Shown: positions 47,682 to 61,984 of the stretch, piece after piece
How the letters are laid out: each line of letters opens with the position of its first letter
How positions within the stretch are numbered: position 1 is the first letter of the stretch
NCBI GenBank assembly: GCA_029204225.1
Contig: CM055095.1
Location: forward strand, 32,425,732 to 32,489,731
Source of the DNA: Diphasiastrum complanatum
Lineage: Eukaryota > Streptophyta > Lycopodiopsida > Lycopodiales > Lycopodiaceae
Length of the DNA stretch: 64,000 nt
Reading direction: 5' to 3'
Notes under the pieces: model-generated
What the model saw: the letters and a program-made list of their open reading frames with translations, nothing else
What the model was told of the DNA's origin: nothing
Database searches by the model: none
Translations under genes and position numbers: made by a program

Positions 47682-48189
47682 CGATGTACTTATTTACATG
47701 GTTTAGTTAAGCTAGATTTGCCAATTATTTTACAATTTCTCACTCAAACCCTCAATAAGCACACAATCAAGGCTACTCATGCAAGATTCTCTCTTAATGA
47801 ACAAATCATAAAAGGTCAAAGACTCCTCTTCTTGACTAGCTTGCCTATCAAGCACCTCAATTCTATCCAGCATATAATCACTTCATCCACTCTTTTTATT
47901 GAACCAGGTGACATTACCTGCTATAAAAAATACTTTCATTGGCTCACCAAAAGAATCACCACCATTTGCAAAATGCACACTTGAAGAGAACAAGCTTACT
48001 ACATAGAGGAGTTTCAAACTAGAAAAAGACCCTACACAAATGCCACATAGGATGAGAAAAGAAGTCTAAATAAATAAAACAATATTGTTTATTTTTTTGC
48101 CCACACCACTGTCAAAGCCTACACTACTCCCAATGTTATAACCAGCTCATCTACAGCGAAAAACCAATTGATTGAGTAATAGTTGTTGC
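47682..48189 (+). other. Unassigned stretch with an open frame to 47984
   Basis: A frame that starts inside the LTR fragment stays open to 47984 (QFLTQTLNKHTIKATHARF...). After the LTR boundary it could be a decayed coding region next to the viral remnant, but I recognise no motif. Confidence 0.35.
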
Positions 48190-48821
48190 CCATATGTCCT
48201 TTCACTGCCCACAAAACATACTTCTATGGATAAATTGCATCGGATTCAAAGAGAAGTGACTAATAGAGCGTCATGTGGATGGATCAAATTAATCGGGCAC
48301 ATTGGATTAAATGACGAACTGTTCAAATGTTCAGAATCAGATGTGGAGCTAGATGAAAGACTGATAGAAATTGCATCATCGGAGATATGACCATGTTGGA
48401 ATTCATACTCAAAATTTTCTTCAAGCTGGACATTGGTAAGATATTTCTTTCCAGACTTCTTGGGGCAATCCAACGTTAAAATTTACCACATATAAAACAA
48501 GCTTGTGGGTCTATAGGGTGTTTCTTTCTTAGAAAAAAGTTTTCTGGGCCTCCTAGGTTGAAACCTGGATGTCTCGGAGAAATGGCTTGTAGTGTGGGTT
48601 TGGTATGTGTATTTGATATCAAATATGTTTGTGGCCAAGTACTTGGTTCTAATACATCAATGATGTTCAGAGGATATTGTGTGCTACACGATGACTAGTC
48701 ATTGATGGGCAGTAGGTGATAGCAATGCCTACAAATGGTCGGATCAGTTGGATGAATTTCATGCACACGAATATTTCGAGATTGCTTGATTATTTGGGAA
48801 GCTGTTTCCGTAATGTTGGAG
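48190..48821 (-). pseudogene. Endogenous pararetrovirus-like remnant, left arm (outer part)
   Basis: On the minus strand this holds a basic Arg/Lys-rich tail and a broken CX2C-type zinc knuckle (CFICGKF near 48520, then a frameshift). This arrangement is typical of the end of the coat-protein region of Caulimoviridae. It is followed by a Ser-rich acidic segment (48246-48473). The part 48600-48821 is an inverted copy of about 55316-55540. The intervening coat-protein sequence seen in the right arm is missing here. Assignment to Caulimoviridae is inference from domain order; stops show it cannot be expressed as a whole. Confidence 0.5.
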
Positions 48822-50956
<2,135 letters not shown>

Positions 50957-50967
50957 TATACCAATTT

Positions 50968-50985
50968 TGGCGCCGTTGTCAAGGA
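50968..50985 (+). other. Primer binding site of G (tRNA-Asp-like)
   Basis: TGGCGCCGTTGTCAAGGA lies 11 bases after the LTR end and matches the plant tRNA-Asp-type site TGGCGCCGTTGCCGGGGA at 15 of 18 positions. The distance from the LTR is larger than usual. Confidence 0.6.
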
Positions 50986-51707
50986 GCAATGCCAAATAGG
51001 ATATTCAGTCATTCTGATTTTTGTTTGTATTTATCAGATTCACAGGTTAATGTTCCAGTTCTTCAAGTATTTCAGAAAAGGAAGAGTTCAATCTGAGTTT
51101 CGACCACCCTGACTCATCATTTCATTTTTTATTATTAAGTTTTGATTTTTTGAAGAGTTCCTAAAATTATTCACAGTTTGTAAAATGTGTTAAGTCACTG
51201 TAATGTTATAGACTGAAGATTCTTCGTTATGTCAATAAGATTCTAGTTTTCCGTAAGAAAACCTATATCTATGCTTTTCCAGAATCAAGTTTTTGTTCTT
51301 CTTTCTCTGTTTTGCTTTGTTTTAGTTTTTCACAGGGTCTTCGACATTAATAAAAGCATGTTCAAGTGGCTGGATTGCTGTGTCAAAGAGGCAGGCAAAT
51401 GTTGGCTTTCTATGTTCTGCTCATAGTTAACGATTTGTCGGTGCTACTGTTCAAAATCACATAATTTTTATGATGCAGAGCCAAGTTTTTGAAGCTGATT
51501 TTCTGTTCTACATCTGCTCATAACTATGTCAAATGGTGCTAAATTTTGGAAGTAATATATGTCGATGTTTTATTTGTTGAAGACTTTACAATCAATGTTT
51601 TGGCTTGTCAAAGTCTGCAAACTGTGGCAAGTCAGATTCTCCTCAAAGCTTCAACACTATTTTGTATTCTCTGGTGTCGAGCCACTGCACACTTGAGGAG
51701 GGAAATA
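50986..51707. other. Internal region of G, non-coding
   Basis: About 720 bp with no retroelement motif, ending in a GAGGAGGGAAA polypurine-like tract just before the 3' LTR. Confidence 0.7.
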
Positions 51708-54092
51708 TGTGGTGACTAGGTTTTGGCAATTTGTTGATGATTTCAACTTTTTGTTGCTAAATCTTAAGCCTTTGTCTTTGTCGTTATGTATAGCCCATTC
51801 ATTAGTTGCACTTAGTGTGGTATGAGTCAAATTTGTTCTATGGAACTAAAAACCATTTTACTACTTATGAATTTGGCATATGGCTATGGCTAGCCTTTAC
51901 TTTTTAAAGCGATATCTGAACGACATAGTCTATACAAAGACCATCTGTAATTTAAGGTAATGCTCATGTAAGACAAAGTTTATTCGAAAAATCATTGATT
52001 AAAGAAGGCATGAAACCAGTCGACATTCTCGCATTATTCGGCTTTGTGAGGGAGTCAAGTTTCAATGGCAGTTTTAGCGGCTGACTATAAACCGCCATCT
52101 TCGCATTTCCTCAGGGAAACTCGCTATTTTCAAAGGCAAGGCACTACAGATCTGAAGGGCCATTGTCGCACATTTCGCACTATTCGAGATTTTTGGAGCC
52201 TCATTCATTCTTTAGTGCCTACCTCGGAGCACCTCCATGCAGCCAAAGCCTCCCACCTTCGCATTTCTTGAGGCAACTGTCGCACTTCTCTCTCTCTCTC
52301 TTTTTGGATTTTTTAGGGCGGTATGAATTTTTGGCAGCCCACCTTCGCATTTCTTTTGTCTCAGGGCAGCAAAGAGAGGTTGTTCTCCACACAGGTCAGA
52401 AGGCGGCAAGCCACCAACGCACCTCCAGCCATCTTCAACGCGGGCAGTATGAATCGATGCCTTCATCCATCATTCCAAGCAGGCAGATCTAACGGGCTGT
52501 TTTCTGGTTTTTTTTAGTAGCAGTTAGAGCGATCTGCAGCTCACCCAACACTTCATCAATGGCACTTCCTATGGCAGTCTCTACTGCTCTCCAATGGCAG
52601 TTCACAGACCTCTTGGAAGCATCGCATCTTCTACATGGCAGTTCTAGAGGCAGATTTGGTTGCACCTCTAATTTCCAATGGTAGCCCACTTCATTTAGCT
52701 TTCATTCACCTCTTCTTATATGCAGGGTAGCGTTCTAATTAGTGGCCATCTATCAGATTCGTGGCAGCCTCCAGTGCACTCCAAAGTTGGTTGCAGATTT
52801 AAGGCAGTTTGCAGATGGCCAACGACCCTCATTCATCTTCGACCTGGCTGTTTTTCCTTGCTTGAGACATCAACCCTGCTTTCTAACTGTTGATCCTACT
52901 ATGGTAGTATGCTATTGGCTTGTGAAAGCCCTGTTCCAGATGTCAAATACTGATTTGCTCTCATTCTTGAAGCAGTTGCAGAGCCCTCTTCTCTCTAGCA
53001 CAGATCTCTCTGGCTATATTATGCCAGTCTTATGCCATTGTAATTCATTCAGGCACAATGTAGAACAGAGGCATGTGTTGCTCTGTTGGTGCTATAATGT
53101 AGGTTTTTCATATTTGTTATTCACCTGCAAGTTAATCTGCAAATGATGAATACAAATACTGTGAATCTAAAGTGTTTCTAGATCACTGAACTTGTTTCTA
53201 TTGTGAATATCTTCTGTGCTTTTCATGGTAATTCAATTTGTTAATAGGAAGTTTAAGGCACTGTATGCAATGCTTATTACACAGTGTTTGGTCTGGAATT
53301 GTCTAGTGAAGTGTTTCTAGCCTACAATCTTATGATTTGCACAATTCATAGGAGTTAGATTCATGATAAGCTTCTGTCAAGATAAAGGAACAGATTCACA
53401 GTGTAGCTTCTTCTTTGCCGAAGTATTTGCTTCCTTGAGTTCACTCTCATTTGAATCTGAAAACCATAAAGAAGTATTCATTGTGTTTCTTCTGGGTGTT
53501 TTGTTTTCTTTGCAAGGTTGTACTGGCAGCCCCTTGTGGAAACATCTGTTGATGGTCAGTTTGCATTAGGGGAGTTTTGAGTTCCAAAAAGACCCTTTAA
53601 AAATTCGTGCAAGATGTAGTTTATATTATTAAAATATTATAACACTAATAGATTTGACTTGCCATAACTTTTTAATCGTAGGTCAAATGTATGTCATGTA
53701 ACATCTCATTGAAAAGCCTTGTCGAGCGCTTTCGAATGCACCAAACTCCACTAAATTCGGGCTTACCACTAAAAAAGTTATGCCATTTTTAGTGTGGAAT
53801 CAAAATGTGGACTCAAAAAGTTACGTTATGTAGATTTCAAATTTGAGTGTCTTGATTGGTCCATGTGTAAGAAAAAATTGAGAAAAAATATAAAAAGAAT
53901 CTTTACAAAGGGTCTTTTTTGGATTTAGAGCTCCTCTAATGCAATCACTTCTCCTCTCCACTCCATTCATTCTTAGTTATTTCTGGTTTTGCACTAATAA
54001 TGACAGTATTAGCCTTTTTATTTCTCTCTAGTAGGAACGATACCCGTTTATACTACAAATATCAATCATTTTGCTGTTGGTATGTCGTGACA
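51708..54092 (+). repeat. 3' LTR of G
   Basis: Colinear with the 5' LTR, with two large differences. A ~80-bp block is missing near 53130 (junction GTTAATCTGC). An insertion of more than 400 bp at 53515-53943 contains a MITE-like hairpin element. The target duplication TGGAG follows. Confidence 0.93.
53562..53943. mobile_element. MITE-like element with ~45-bp terminal inverted repeats
   Basis: The left end TGCATTAGGGGAG...CCAAAAAGACCCTTT is an imperfect inverted repeat of the right end AAAGGGTCTTTTTTGG...CTCCTCTAATGCA. It is about 382 bp, AT-rich and non-coding, and absent from the other LTR of the same element. A target duplication is not clear and the superfamily is not assignable. Confidence 0.7.
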
Positions 54093-54097
54093 TGGAG

Positions 54098-54560
54098 TAG
54101 GTGGGGCAAAGGATGTATTTTCAACATATGGTGAAGGTGTTATCGGTTGTGGTGGTCTAATCTCATTCTGGATAGTGGGTATGATATCAATATGTCAATC
54201 TTCTGGCAATTGAACATTTTTCCATGATATTTGTTCACATGTCAATATTTGATTCTGCTTATCTGTTTTGATCAAGATGCCTTGTCCTTAACTAGCAGAA
54301 TTAGGTTTAGCTAGTCCTTCATAGAGTGTGGGCATTCCTGTGTTGATTGCTCTCCCTAATAATGAGAATGCAACTTCTAGATTGTTGGATTGGTATTTAA
54401 GATCAATTCCAGAGATCTTAATGTAGCGCGTGAGTATCTCATGAAAATAGAGGTTTGTTAATGAGTTATAGTAATTCGGCTTGATCTCAAAGTATATTGG
54501 TCTATTTGCAAGCTTTCCCTTGCATTTGTCGATAAATTGGTCTTTGAACTGTCTGTGCCG
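54098..54560 (-). pseudogene. Endogenous pararetrovirus-like remnant, left arm (inner part)
   Basis: This is the inverted copy of about 54860-55310, separated from its other half (48600-48821) by element G. The minus strand has a long, mostly open frame that I assign tentatively to the movement-protein region of a Caulimoviridae-like polyprotein, with at least two stops. Together with the right arm it forms a hairpin-capable inverted duplication with ~300 bp between arms. Confidence 0.45.
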
Positions 54561-54859
54561 GGTGTCTAAGATGGCAATGAGACAAGATACTGATAAGCCT
54601 TCTCAAAATAGAGGGTTTACTCCTACTTGGATAGGACCAATATGGACGAAATTGTATTTATGTGTGATCGCGGCTTTTTAGCCTTCCTCCCAAATTTCTG
54701 TAAGTCGTAAGAAGTGTTGGGTGGAATCAACATGTAATTGGGAAATAGATCAGTTATCTAGGAAAAAGGTGGATGCAAGGAGTTTGAACAAAGATTTATG
54801 TTGATAAACTTGGATGGAGAAAATATAGAAAAGGTCCATTAAGCCTAGGCTTCAGCTTC
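54561..54859. other. Spacer between inverted arms
   Basis: About 300 bp without a recognisable feature; exact arm limits are approximate because the arms have diverged. Confidence 0.5.
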
Positions 54860-56287
54860 TTCCAGTTCAAAGACCAATTTATTAGTGGATGCAAGGAAAA
54901 CCATGCAAATGCACCAATACATTTTGAGATCAAGCCGAATTACTATATCTCATTAACAGTTTTCATGAGATACTCATGCTCTACATTAAGATCTCTGAAA
55001 GTGATTCTAAATACCAGCCCCACAATCTAGAAGTTTCATTCTCATTATAAGGGAGAGAAATCAACATAGGAATGCCCTGCAGTCTATGAAGGACTAGCTA
55101 AATCTAATTCTACTGGTAAAGGACAAGACATCTTGATCAAAATAGATAAGTAGAATCAAATATTGACATGTGAACAAATATCATGGAAAAATGTTCAATT
55201 GCCAGAAGATTGGCATATTGATATCAGACCCATTATCCAGAATAAGATTAGACCACCACAAACGATAACAACTTTGCCATATGTCGAAAATCCATCCTTT
55301 GCCCCACCTACTCCAACATTACGAAAAAAGCTTCTCAAAGAATCAAGCAATCTCAAAATTTTTGTGTGCATGAAAGTCATCCAACTGATCCGACCATATG
55401 CAGGCATTGCTATCACCTACTGCCCATGAATGACTAGTCATCGTGTAGCACACAATATCCTCTGAATATCATTGATGTATTAGAATCAAGTACTTGGCCA
55501 CAAACATGTTTGATATCAGATACTCTGACATTTAAACGTCAACCGTATACTATTCTGGCATCTAGTACATTATCTATGGAGCAAAGAGTACACAATTTTC
55601 AATCTAAAGCATTGTATGATATTGCCCAAAAAATTGATAGTTTTACTGCTTGTCTTGGTCAGTACACACCTAAGATTATTCTTTTTAATTCCATCTTTAT
55701 GTTTTCCACTCCTTCCCAACAACAGATTCTAGATTACTATTATCCACTCAACATGCTTCCAGTTTCCTCCACTCCTAGTACATCTAGTAAAAGACCAAAG
55801 CCGGATCCAGATCAGGAGCCGATCCCTGTCACAACACCTGCCAAAGTCCCTAAAGTAGGAAACCTCCTTGTTTATAACATAGATGACTCCTCTCCAAAAG
55901 AAGTTTTACAACTGTTGCAATACCTTACCACATGGTTACAACATGGTATAGATTTCAAAGGTTTTTCTGCAGCCCAAGCCATTACAATTGCCACAAATGG
56001 ATTCATAAGAATTCTTTGCCACTAGTGGGAATATCTAGATAACAATCTAAAGCAGACAAAAATCTTCCAAGCCACAGTTCCTACTACTCGCTTTATTGAA
56101 GCCCTGTATGCCAAATTCATAGGCAACAGAACAAATGAATACAAGGAGGCTAAAGAAGCATTCAACATAGCACAACTCTGTGACATCAATCAAATCTGCA
56201 GATTTGTATAACATTGTAGAAAGCTAATCTACAAATTTCAAGGACACCATGGTGGTGAAATTAAATTAGCTTTCATACACAAGCTTC
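54860..56287 (+). pseudogene. Endogenous pararetrovirus-like remnant, right arm
   Basis: This plus-strand remnant has a movement-protein-like part (54860-55430), then a region open from 55510 to 56025 with a Ser/Pro/Lys-rich linker (about 55770-55860). It ends with a coat-protein-like segment (about 55880-56280) with a W-x-x-L-D-N-N-L pattern, FIGNRT and a conserved Leu/Cys spacing. Stops at 55430, 56022 and 56209 break it. The order movement protein, then capsid, with a zinc knuckle in the other arm, suggests a Caulimoviridae member of the petuvirus/florendovirus kind, but this is from memory of family architecture. It ends where copia element C1 is inserted. Confidence 0.5.
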
Positions 56288-56899
56288 TATTGGAATTCAA
56301 TGCTCAGCCTCAAATCCATTCAATAATGAGCATCCTGAAAAACCAAAACAAAAGGCTCGAATTTCTGTTCAAGGGATCGAAAAATTCAGGATCAAAGTTC
56401 TCAGAATTTTTTGATACTAGATCGACTCGAAAAATTCTATACTTTTCGAGTCAGTATTTTGCGAGTCAATGTATAGTTTTCGATACTTGTAAATTTTAAT
56501 ATTGTTCAGAACCAACGAGTTCATGTTGATAGTCCGCCCACTTTGTACATGCATTAACTATAATGAGGCGGTTGTAATAACTGCAACAAAAGGTAGTTGT
56601 AGATATTTTGTAAGATATTATCCTAGAATCTTCATCAAAAAATTTCTTTTGATTTTAAGATTATTAAAAAATAGCCGGCGTTGTCATGCTCAACAACTGT
56701 AAGCTGAAGTTATCAATTCAAGCAATTGTACTCATTGTTTTGATATTAATCAGAGTGCAATCTTTCAATCCAACTACTGTATTGTTCTTTGTGCATCTGT
56801 GAATCTTTCAATTGGAACGTTCTACTACTAACTGTGGTGCTTCCGATCCACACACCAAGCTCGCTCCCAGCTTCTGCTCATTCCCACTGATTTTTGACA
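56288..56899 (+). repeat. 5' LTR of C1
   Basis: A 612-bp LTR starting TATTGGAATTCAATG (TG mutated to TA) and ending TTTTTGACA. It shares its start with 42205 and 23135 and its end with 26974-27310 and 47378-47681. Confidence 0.85.
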
Positions 56900-56900
56900 A

Positions 56901-56911
56901 TGGTATCAGAG
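56901..56911 (+). other. Primer binding site of C1
   Basis: TGGTATCAGAG, tRNA-iMet type, one base after the LTR. Confidence 0.88.
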
Positions 56912-57040
56912 TAGGCATTCTAGTAATCTGCTTCCATTGCAAATTATTAGTTTTGTTTCTATCAAAACGTTGCACTAGCAAGCGTGCAGCCAACAAGATT
57001 TTGAAATCATTGCTTCTACCAACGGTCTCGCTCAACTAGA

Positions 57041-60000
57041 ATGGATCAGTCTTCTCTAATCAAGAGACTTGATGGAGGGAACTATCATCTCTGGAAGTCC
57101 AAAATGAAGGTCACGCTATTAGCCAAAGAACTATGGGACATTGTTGATGGCACAAAAGTCAAGCCAGAAGGTGATGCAACCATTATCACCAAATCGAGAC
57201 TGAGAGATGGCAAGGCATTTGCCATGATTACTCTCAACATCAAGGATACACAGATAATACACATATGGAATGCTCAGACAGCCAAGGATGCATGGAACAT
57301 CCTAGCAACCCTACATGATATCAAGGATGTTACTTTCAAGTTACACTTGAGGAAGAAATTATTCAACTTGAAGATGTCTAAAGCCAAAAGTGTTACAAGT
57401 CATATCAACACTTTCAAAAATCTTATGGAGCAAATGGCTGCAATTGGCTCAGTCATTGAAAATTCCGATGCTGTTATGCTCTACTATCGGGTCTCCCTGA
57501 AACCTATGAAAATTGGGTCATGATAATTTCGACCCAGGAGCAAATTACTCTATCAAGAGCAATTTCGATGCTTCTACAAGAGGAAATCAAAAAATCTGCA
57601 TCCTCCTCATGCTCAGGAATGGATCCTCATGCTCTATATTCCAAAAATCCAAAGCTCAAATCCAAAAAAAAGAGTAACACGCAGTGAGAATCGAATTTTG
57701 ACTCAGGCTCGAATTTTGGCTTTGGGTCGAATTCTGGCTCAAGGTCGAATTCAAACACTTCATCTTCCCAACCAAAGCAAAGATTATTCTACAAATACTG
57801 CAAGAGAACTGGACATGAGATCAAGGGCTATAGAACTTTGAAACTCAACAATGAAAAGAAGAAGCAGTCCCAACAACAAGCAAATTCAGCCTCAACCAAT
57901 TTTTTGATACAGCAGCAAGACGAAGATGAGATAGCCTTCATGACCAAGGACGAAGAACAACAGGATATTGATTCCTGGTATCTCGATTATGGAGCAACTC
58001 AACACATGACTCACCATCAAGACTGGTTCAAAGATTATAAATCTTTCACCCACTCTCAAGTCGTACAACTCAGAGACAACTCATCACATTCGATTCAAGA
58101 TGAAGGAACAGTCAGAATTAAATTTCAAAAGGGTGAAGTCAAGTTGCTTTCCAATGTCCTCCACATCCCAAATCTGATCAAGAATCTGCTCTCAGTTAGC
58201 AAAATCATTCATTCAGGTCAGAGAGTCGAATTCGATGCAAATGGCTGCACCATACTTAACAAAGCTAAAAAAATTCTAGCTTTCGGGAGAAGAAGTGGCA
58301 ACCTCTACAAACTCAGCAACTATTATTTCTCCAAAAGTCAAGCTCTTTACACTTCTACTTTCGATTCATCTGATATGATTTTGCATTTCAGATTAGGCCA
58401 TTTGAATTTCAACAATATTCAACAAATGTCGACTTAGAGATTAGTACAAGATCTACCTGTTGTTGGCAAGCCAACTTCTCTATGTGAAAGCTGTATAATC
58501 AACAAGCATGCAAGAAGTCCGTTCTTTTCAGACTTAGTTCATACTTTCAAGGGCCTTCTCGATCTTATACATAGCGACATCTGTGGCCCAATGCAGACTA
58601 TTTTTAAAGGGGGAGCTCTATACTTCCTAACCTTCATCAATGACTTCTCTCTAAGGACTGCAGCCTACTTCCTGAAGAACAAATCAGAGGCATTCAAGTT
58701 CTTCACATAGTTCAAGGCATCTGCTGAAAATCAGACCTAGAGGAAGATTAAAGCTCTATGCACAGATGGAGAAGGAGAATTTATCTCCACCGAATTTAAA
58801 GAGTTTTGTAAGGCCAACAGAATACCTCAACAATTCATAACAAGCTACTCACCTCAGTCCAATGATGTAGCTGAACGGAAGAATTGGACATTTATCGAAA
58901 GTGCCAAGAGCATGTTAGCCCATGCCTCTCTTCCGAAAAAATTTTGGGCAGAAGTTGTTATTGTAGCCACCTACCTACAAAATCGATCCATTACCAAAGC
59001 CTTGAATGGCAAGACACATTATGAGGTGTGGACAGGATCAAAACCATCACTCAAGAACATTAGAGTCTTTGGTTGCACCGCTTATGCTTAGATCCCTGAA
59101 GATCTCAGGAAGAAACTGGATGACAAAAGCATAAAGTCGATTTTTTTTGGCTACTCCCCAGATCACAAGGCATACAAGCTCTACAATCTGGAAACAAAAA
59201 AATCATTCACGAGCGGAGATGTCATCTTTGTGGAAAATCAATTAATCAACCACAAGGGGAAATCTCAAGAGGTTTCTGATCCAGGTAACGAAAAAAATTT
59301 CAATATAGATATCGAAAATGACAACAGGATCGAAAATCAAGAAATCGATATAAACTCAGAAAATGAGATTTAACCTCAACAGGACAAATGACATCAAGGA
59401 GTTGAGACTCAACCATCAAATCAACCAAGACCACTTCCATCCATATTTATGGACGATGCAGTCTGCTATTTCATTTAGGAACCAAACACAGTATCAAAGG
59501 CAATGTCTACACCTGATGTCTACACTTGATGCTGATCAATAGAAAGCAACGATGGATACTGAATTCGATTCTTTGATAGAGTCAAACGTGGATAGTCACT
59601 AAGCTGTCAAAGGAGAAAAATCTGATTCCATGCAAATGGATATTCAAGGCGAAGTACGATGCTGAAAGGAAGGCTGAATCGATATTAAGTCAGGCTAGTC
59701 GCCAAAGTCTATTTTCAGATTCTAGGTCTGGATTATTCTGATACATTCAGCCCAACCGTCATGTATGCTTCGATCCGTCTGTTACTGTCTATTGCAGCCG
59801 CATCAGATCTCAAGGTCCATCAGATGGATGTCCAGACCGTCTTTTTCAACAAAACCATTAAAGAAAAAATCTTTATGTCACAACTAAAAGGATATGAGCT
59901 AAGGAATAAGCAACACCTTGTGTGCAAAATCCACAAGGCACTCTATGGGTTGAAACAGTCACCCAGGGCCTAGTTCCAAAAAGTCAACGCATTTTTTTAT

Positions 60001-60740
60001 TGAGAATGGTTTCATTCCAAACTAAGCAGATTCGAATGTTTACTTCAAGTCTGTATCAAATTTCATCATCATCATCACTCTCTATGTGGATGATATACTA
60101 TTATTCAGTAACAATCTAAATTTGATGAAGGAAACGAAATGCATGCTGGCCAAGGAATACAAAATGACTGACATGGGTCTAGCCCACTATTGTATTGGAA
60201 TCAAAAAAATTTGAATTTGTTCCAGACATCTGATTTTCATCAGCTAGCAGAGACATCTCACAAACATGCTAGAAAACTATGGAATGACCAACTGCAAACC
60301 AAATCTCTTTCCTCTAGACGCTGGACTGAAGTTGTCAAAGGAACAATCTCCTCAAATAGAGGCAGAAAAGGAAAAAATGAAGCAATACTCATTTCACTCC
60401 ATCATCGGCTCACTGATGTATGCAATGATTTGCACTCGACCCGACATTGCATATTCAATCAGTTCACTTAGCCAGTTCCTATCAAATCTCGGTCTAACCC
60501 ACTGAAAAGCGCTCACAAAATTCATGAAGTACATCCAGACAACCAAACATCTTAGCATCTATTATGGAGGCAATCAACCTTCCAACATACATATGAGGAA
60601 TAACCACATTAGAGGAATTCTACATCTAGAAGGTTCCATAGGTTCCAAGAAAAGTTTGAAAAGCCGATTCTCTATTACCCTTTGTTCAACAAAATTTCTC
60701 AGAAGCAGTTCTCTCAGCCCTCTCGAACAGATCCAAGAGT
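57041..60740 (+). pseudogene. copia gag-pol remnant of C1
   Basis: Gag starts at ATG 57041 (MDQSSLIKRLDGGNYHLWK) and is open for 160 codons. A degenerate zinc knuckle lies near 57790 (YKYCKRTGHEIKGY, first and last Cys lost). The next frame (57838-58437) has the protease motif DYGATQHM, where the catalytic DSG reads DYG, and GAG-pre-integrase LRLGHLNFN ending in a stop. Integrase follows with stops (about 58440-59270; HSDICGP, RVFGCTAYA). RT is at 59600-60140 (IRLLLSIAAASDLKVHQMDVQ, LYGLKQSPRA, LYVDDILLF) and RNase H at 60266-60740 (GSLMYAMICTRPDIAYS). It is non-functional. Confidence 0.92.
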
Positions 60741-60920
60741 ACTAGATAATTTCCCGAAAAAGAGAAAATTATACAATGCATAATGAAAATAGGACCATCA
60801 ACATACCGCGTAGGAAGGGCAGTCTAATAGTTAGCAGGAAATCTACCATTAGTAATATGCTATATAGTAGCTAGAAGATGCATAGCAAACCAAAAGCACC
60901 TACAAGCGGAAAGTGGAGTT
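60741..60920. other. Unassigned junction
   Basis: About 180 bp between the truncated C1 and the next LTR, with no feature I can support. Confidence 0.5.
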
Positions 60921-61551
60921 TGTGAAAATTGTAAATTTGGCAATTTGGAGGCCAAACTTAGATTTCAGCTTAGAAATTTATTTATTTATGTCAATAAGGC
61001 CTAAAAATACTATCTTTAGAAAGTATGTGAAGCAATAAGATTGGATTTTGGACCTATTTCTATTGGTTGATTGAGATACATTGAATCTCGTCAAGTAAAA
61101 CTAGGTTTTTTGGTAAGTATTTGGAAACTATCAATTAGGGCAAAAAATAGGACCATATTTGGCAAGTGATCAAATGACATTTTGCTGTTATATATAGTAG
61201 GAGCAGCATGGAGAAACTTATCAAATGTTCTCATTGTCTTTGGAGAGTTTTCTTCTTCTATCCTCTTGTCTTCTTCTATCTCTTCTCTCTTGACATTGGT
61301 GCTTTTAATGTGTAGAATGCATCTAAACTTGTATGGAATGACTTCACATGTGCGAGGATTGTTGTACAAACTATTGTAGTATGGATATTAGGCAATTGGA
61401 TTTTATCATTCAATGTGTATATCTCATGATTTTATTTAAACTAGCATGCTAGAATGGAGATTTTCTACATTGTTGATGTTGTGTGATGTGCACTCAATTT
61501 AGCCAAAGATCATGGATCCATTTATGTCATCATTGGATCTGATTTTGCACA
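60921..61551 (+). repeat. 5' LTR of copia element I
   Basis: A 631-bp segment beginning TGTGAAAATTGTAAATTTGG and ending GATTTTGCACA, immediately followed by a primer-site-like TGGTATCAAA. The first ten bases match the A1/A2 LTR start, but most of the rest is different. No second copy is in the window. Confidence 0.75.
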
Positions 61552-61561
61552 TGGTATCAAA
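61552..61561 (+). other. Primer binding site of element I
   Basis: TGGTATCAAA, one change from TGGTATCAGA, directly after the LTR. Confidence 0.75.
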
Positions 61562-61984
61562 GTAGATTACATGCTGAAATTGGAGGTAGTGCCAAATGTA
61601 TTGCTAAATCTGAGGGCACCATTAATTATAGTGAGAGATTGAGTGCTGTCTTGATCAAATCTAGTAATTTCATATATAGAAAGTGGATCTTTGTGATCAT
61701 TAGCATGTTTTAGGTCAAATTGGTAAAGAAGCAGCCTACTTTCAATTCTTGTGGTAAAGAAGCAGCCTACCTTTTCAAGAGTGTTTTCAAGATCTTTTGG
61801 GTTCAATATTCATTCTATTGTGGTGTGATCATTTGTTGATCAAAATTTATCAATTATATCTGTTGTTGACTAGTTGTGAGATTAAGAGAGACATTTGTGT
61901 AGTTCCAAATCTTTGTGATTTCATTTGGTGAATATTCAATTCAGTGATAAGTGCATTGGAACAAGTTGAAAAAGTTTGATCATC

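Larger units (their letters stand above)
56288..60740 (+). mobile_element. Decayed C-family copia element C1 (5' LTR to RNase H)
   Basis: It comprises a 5' LTR (56288-56899), primer site (56901-56911), gag, and pol through the first part of RNase H. It is truncated near 60740 before the CDNQST motif; no 3' LTR follows. It is inserted into the viral remnant. It has many stops and frameshifts. Confidence 0.88.
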
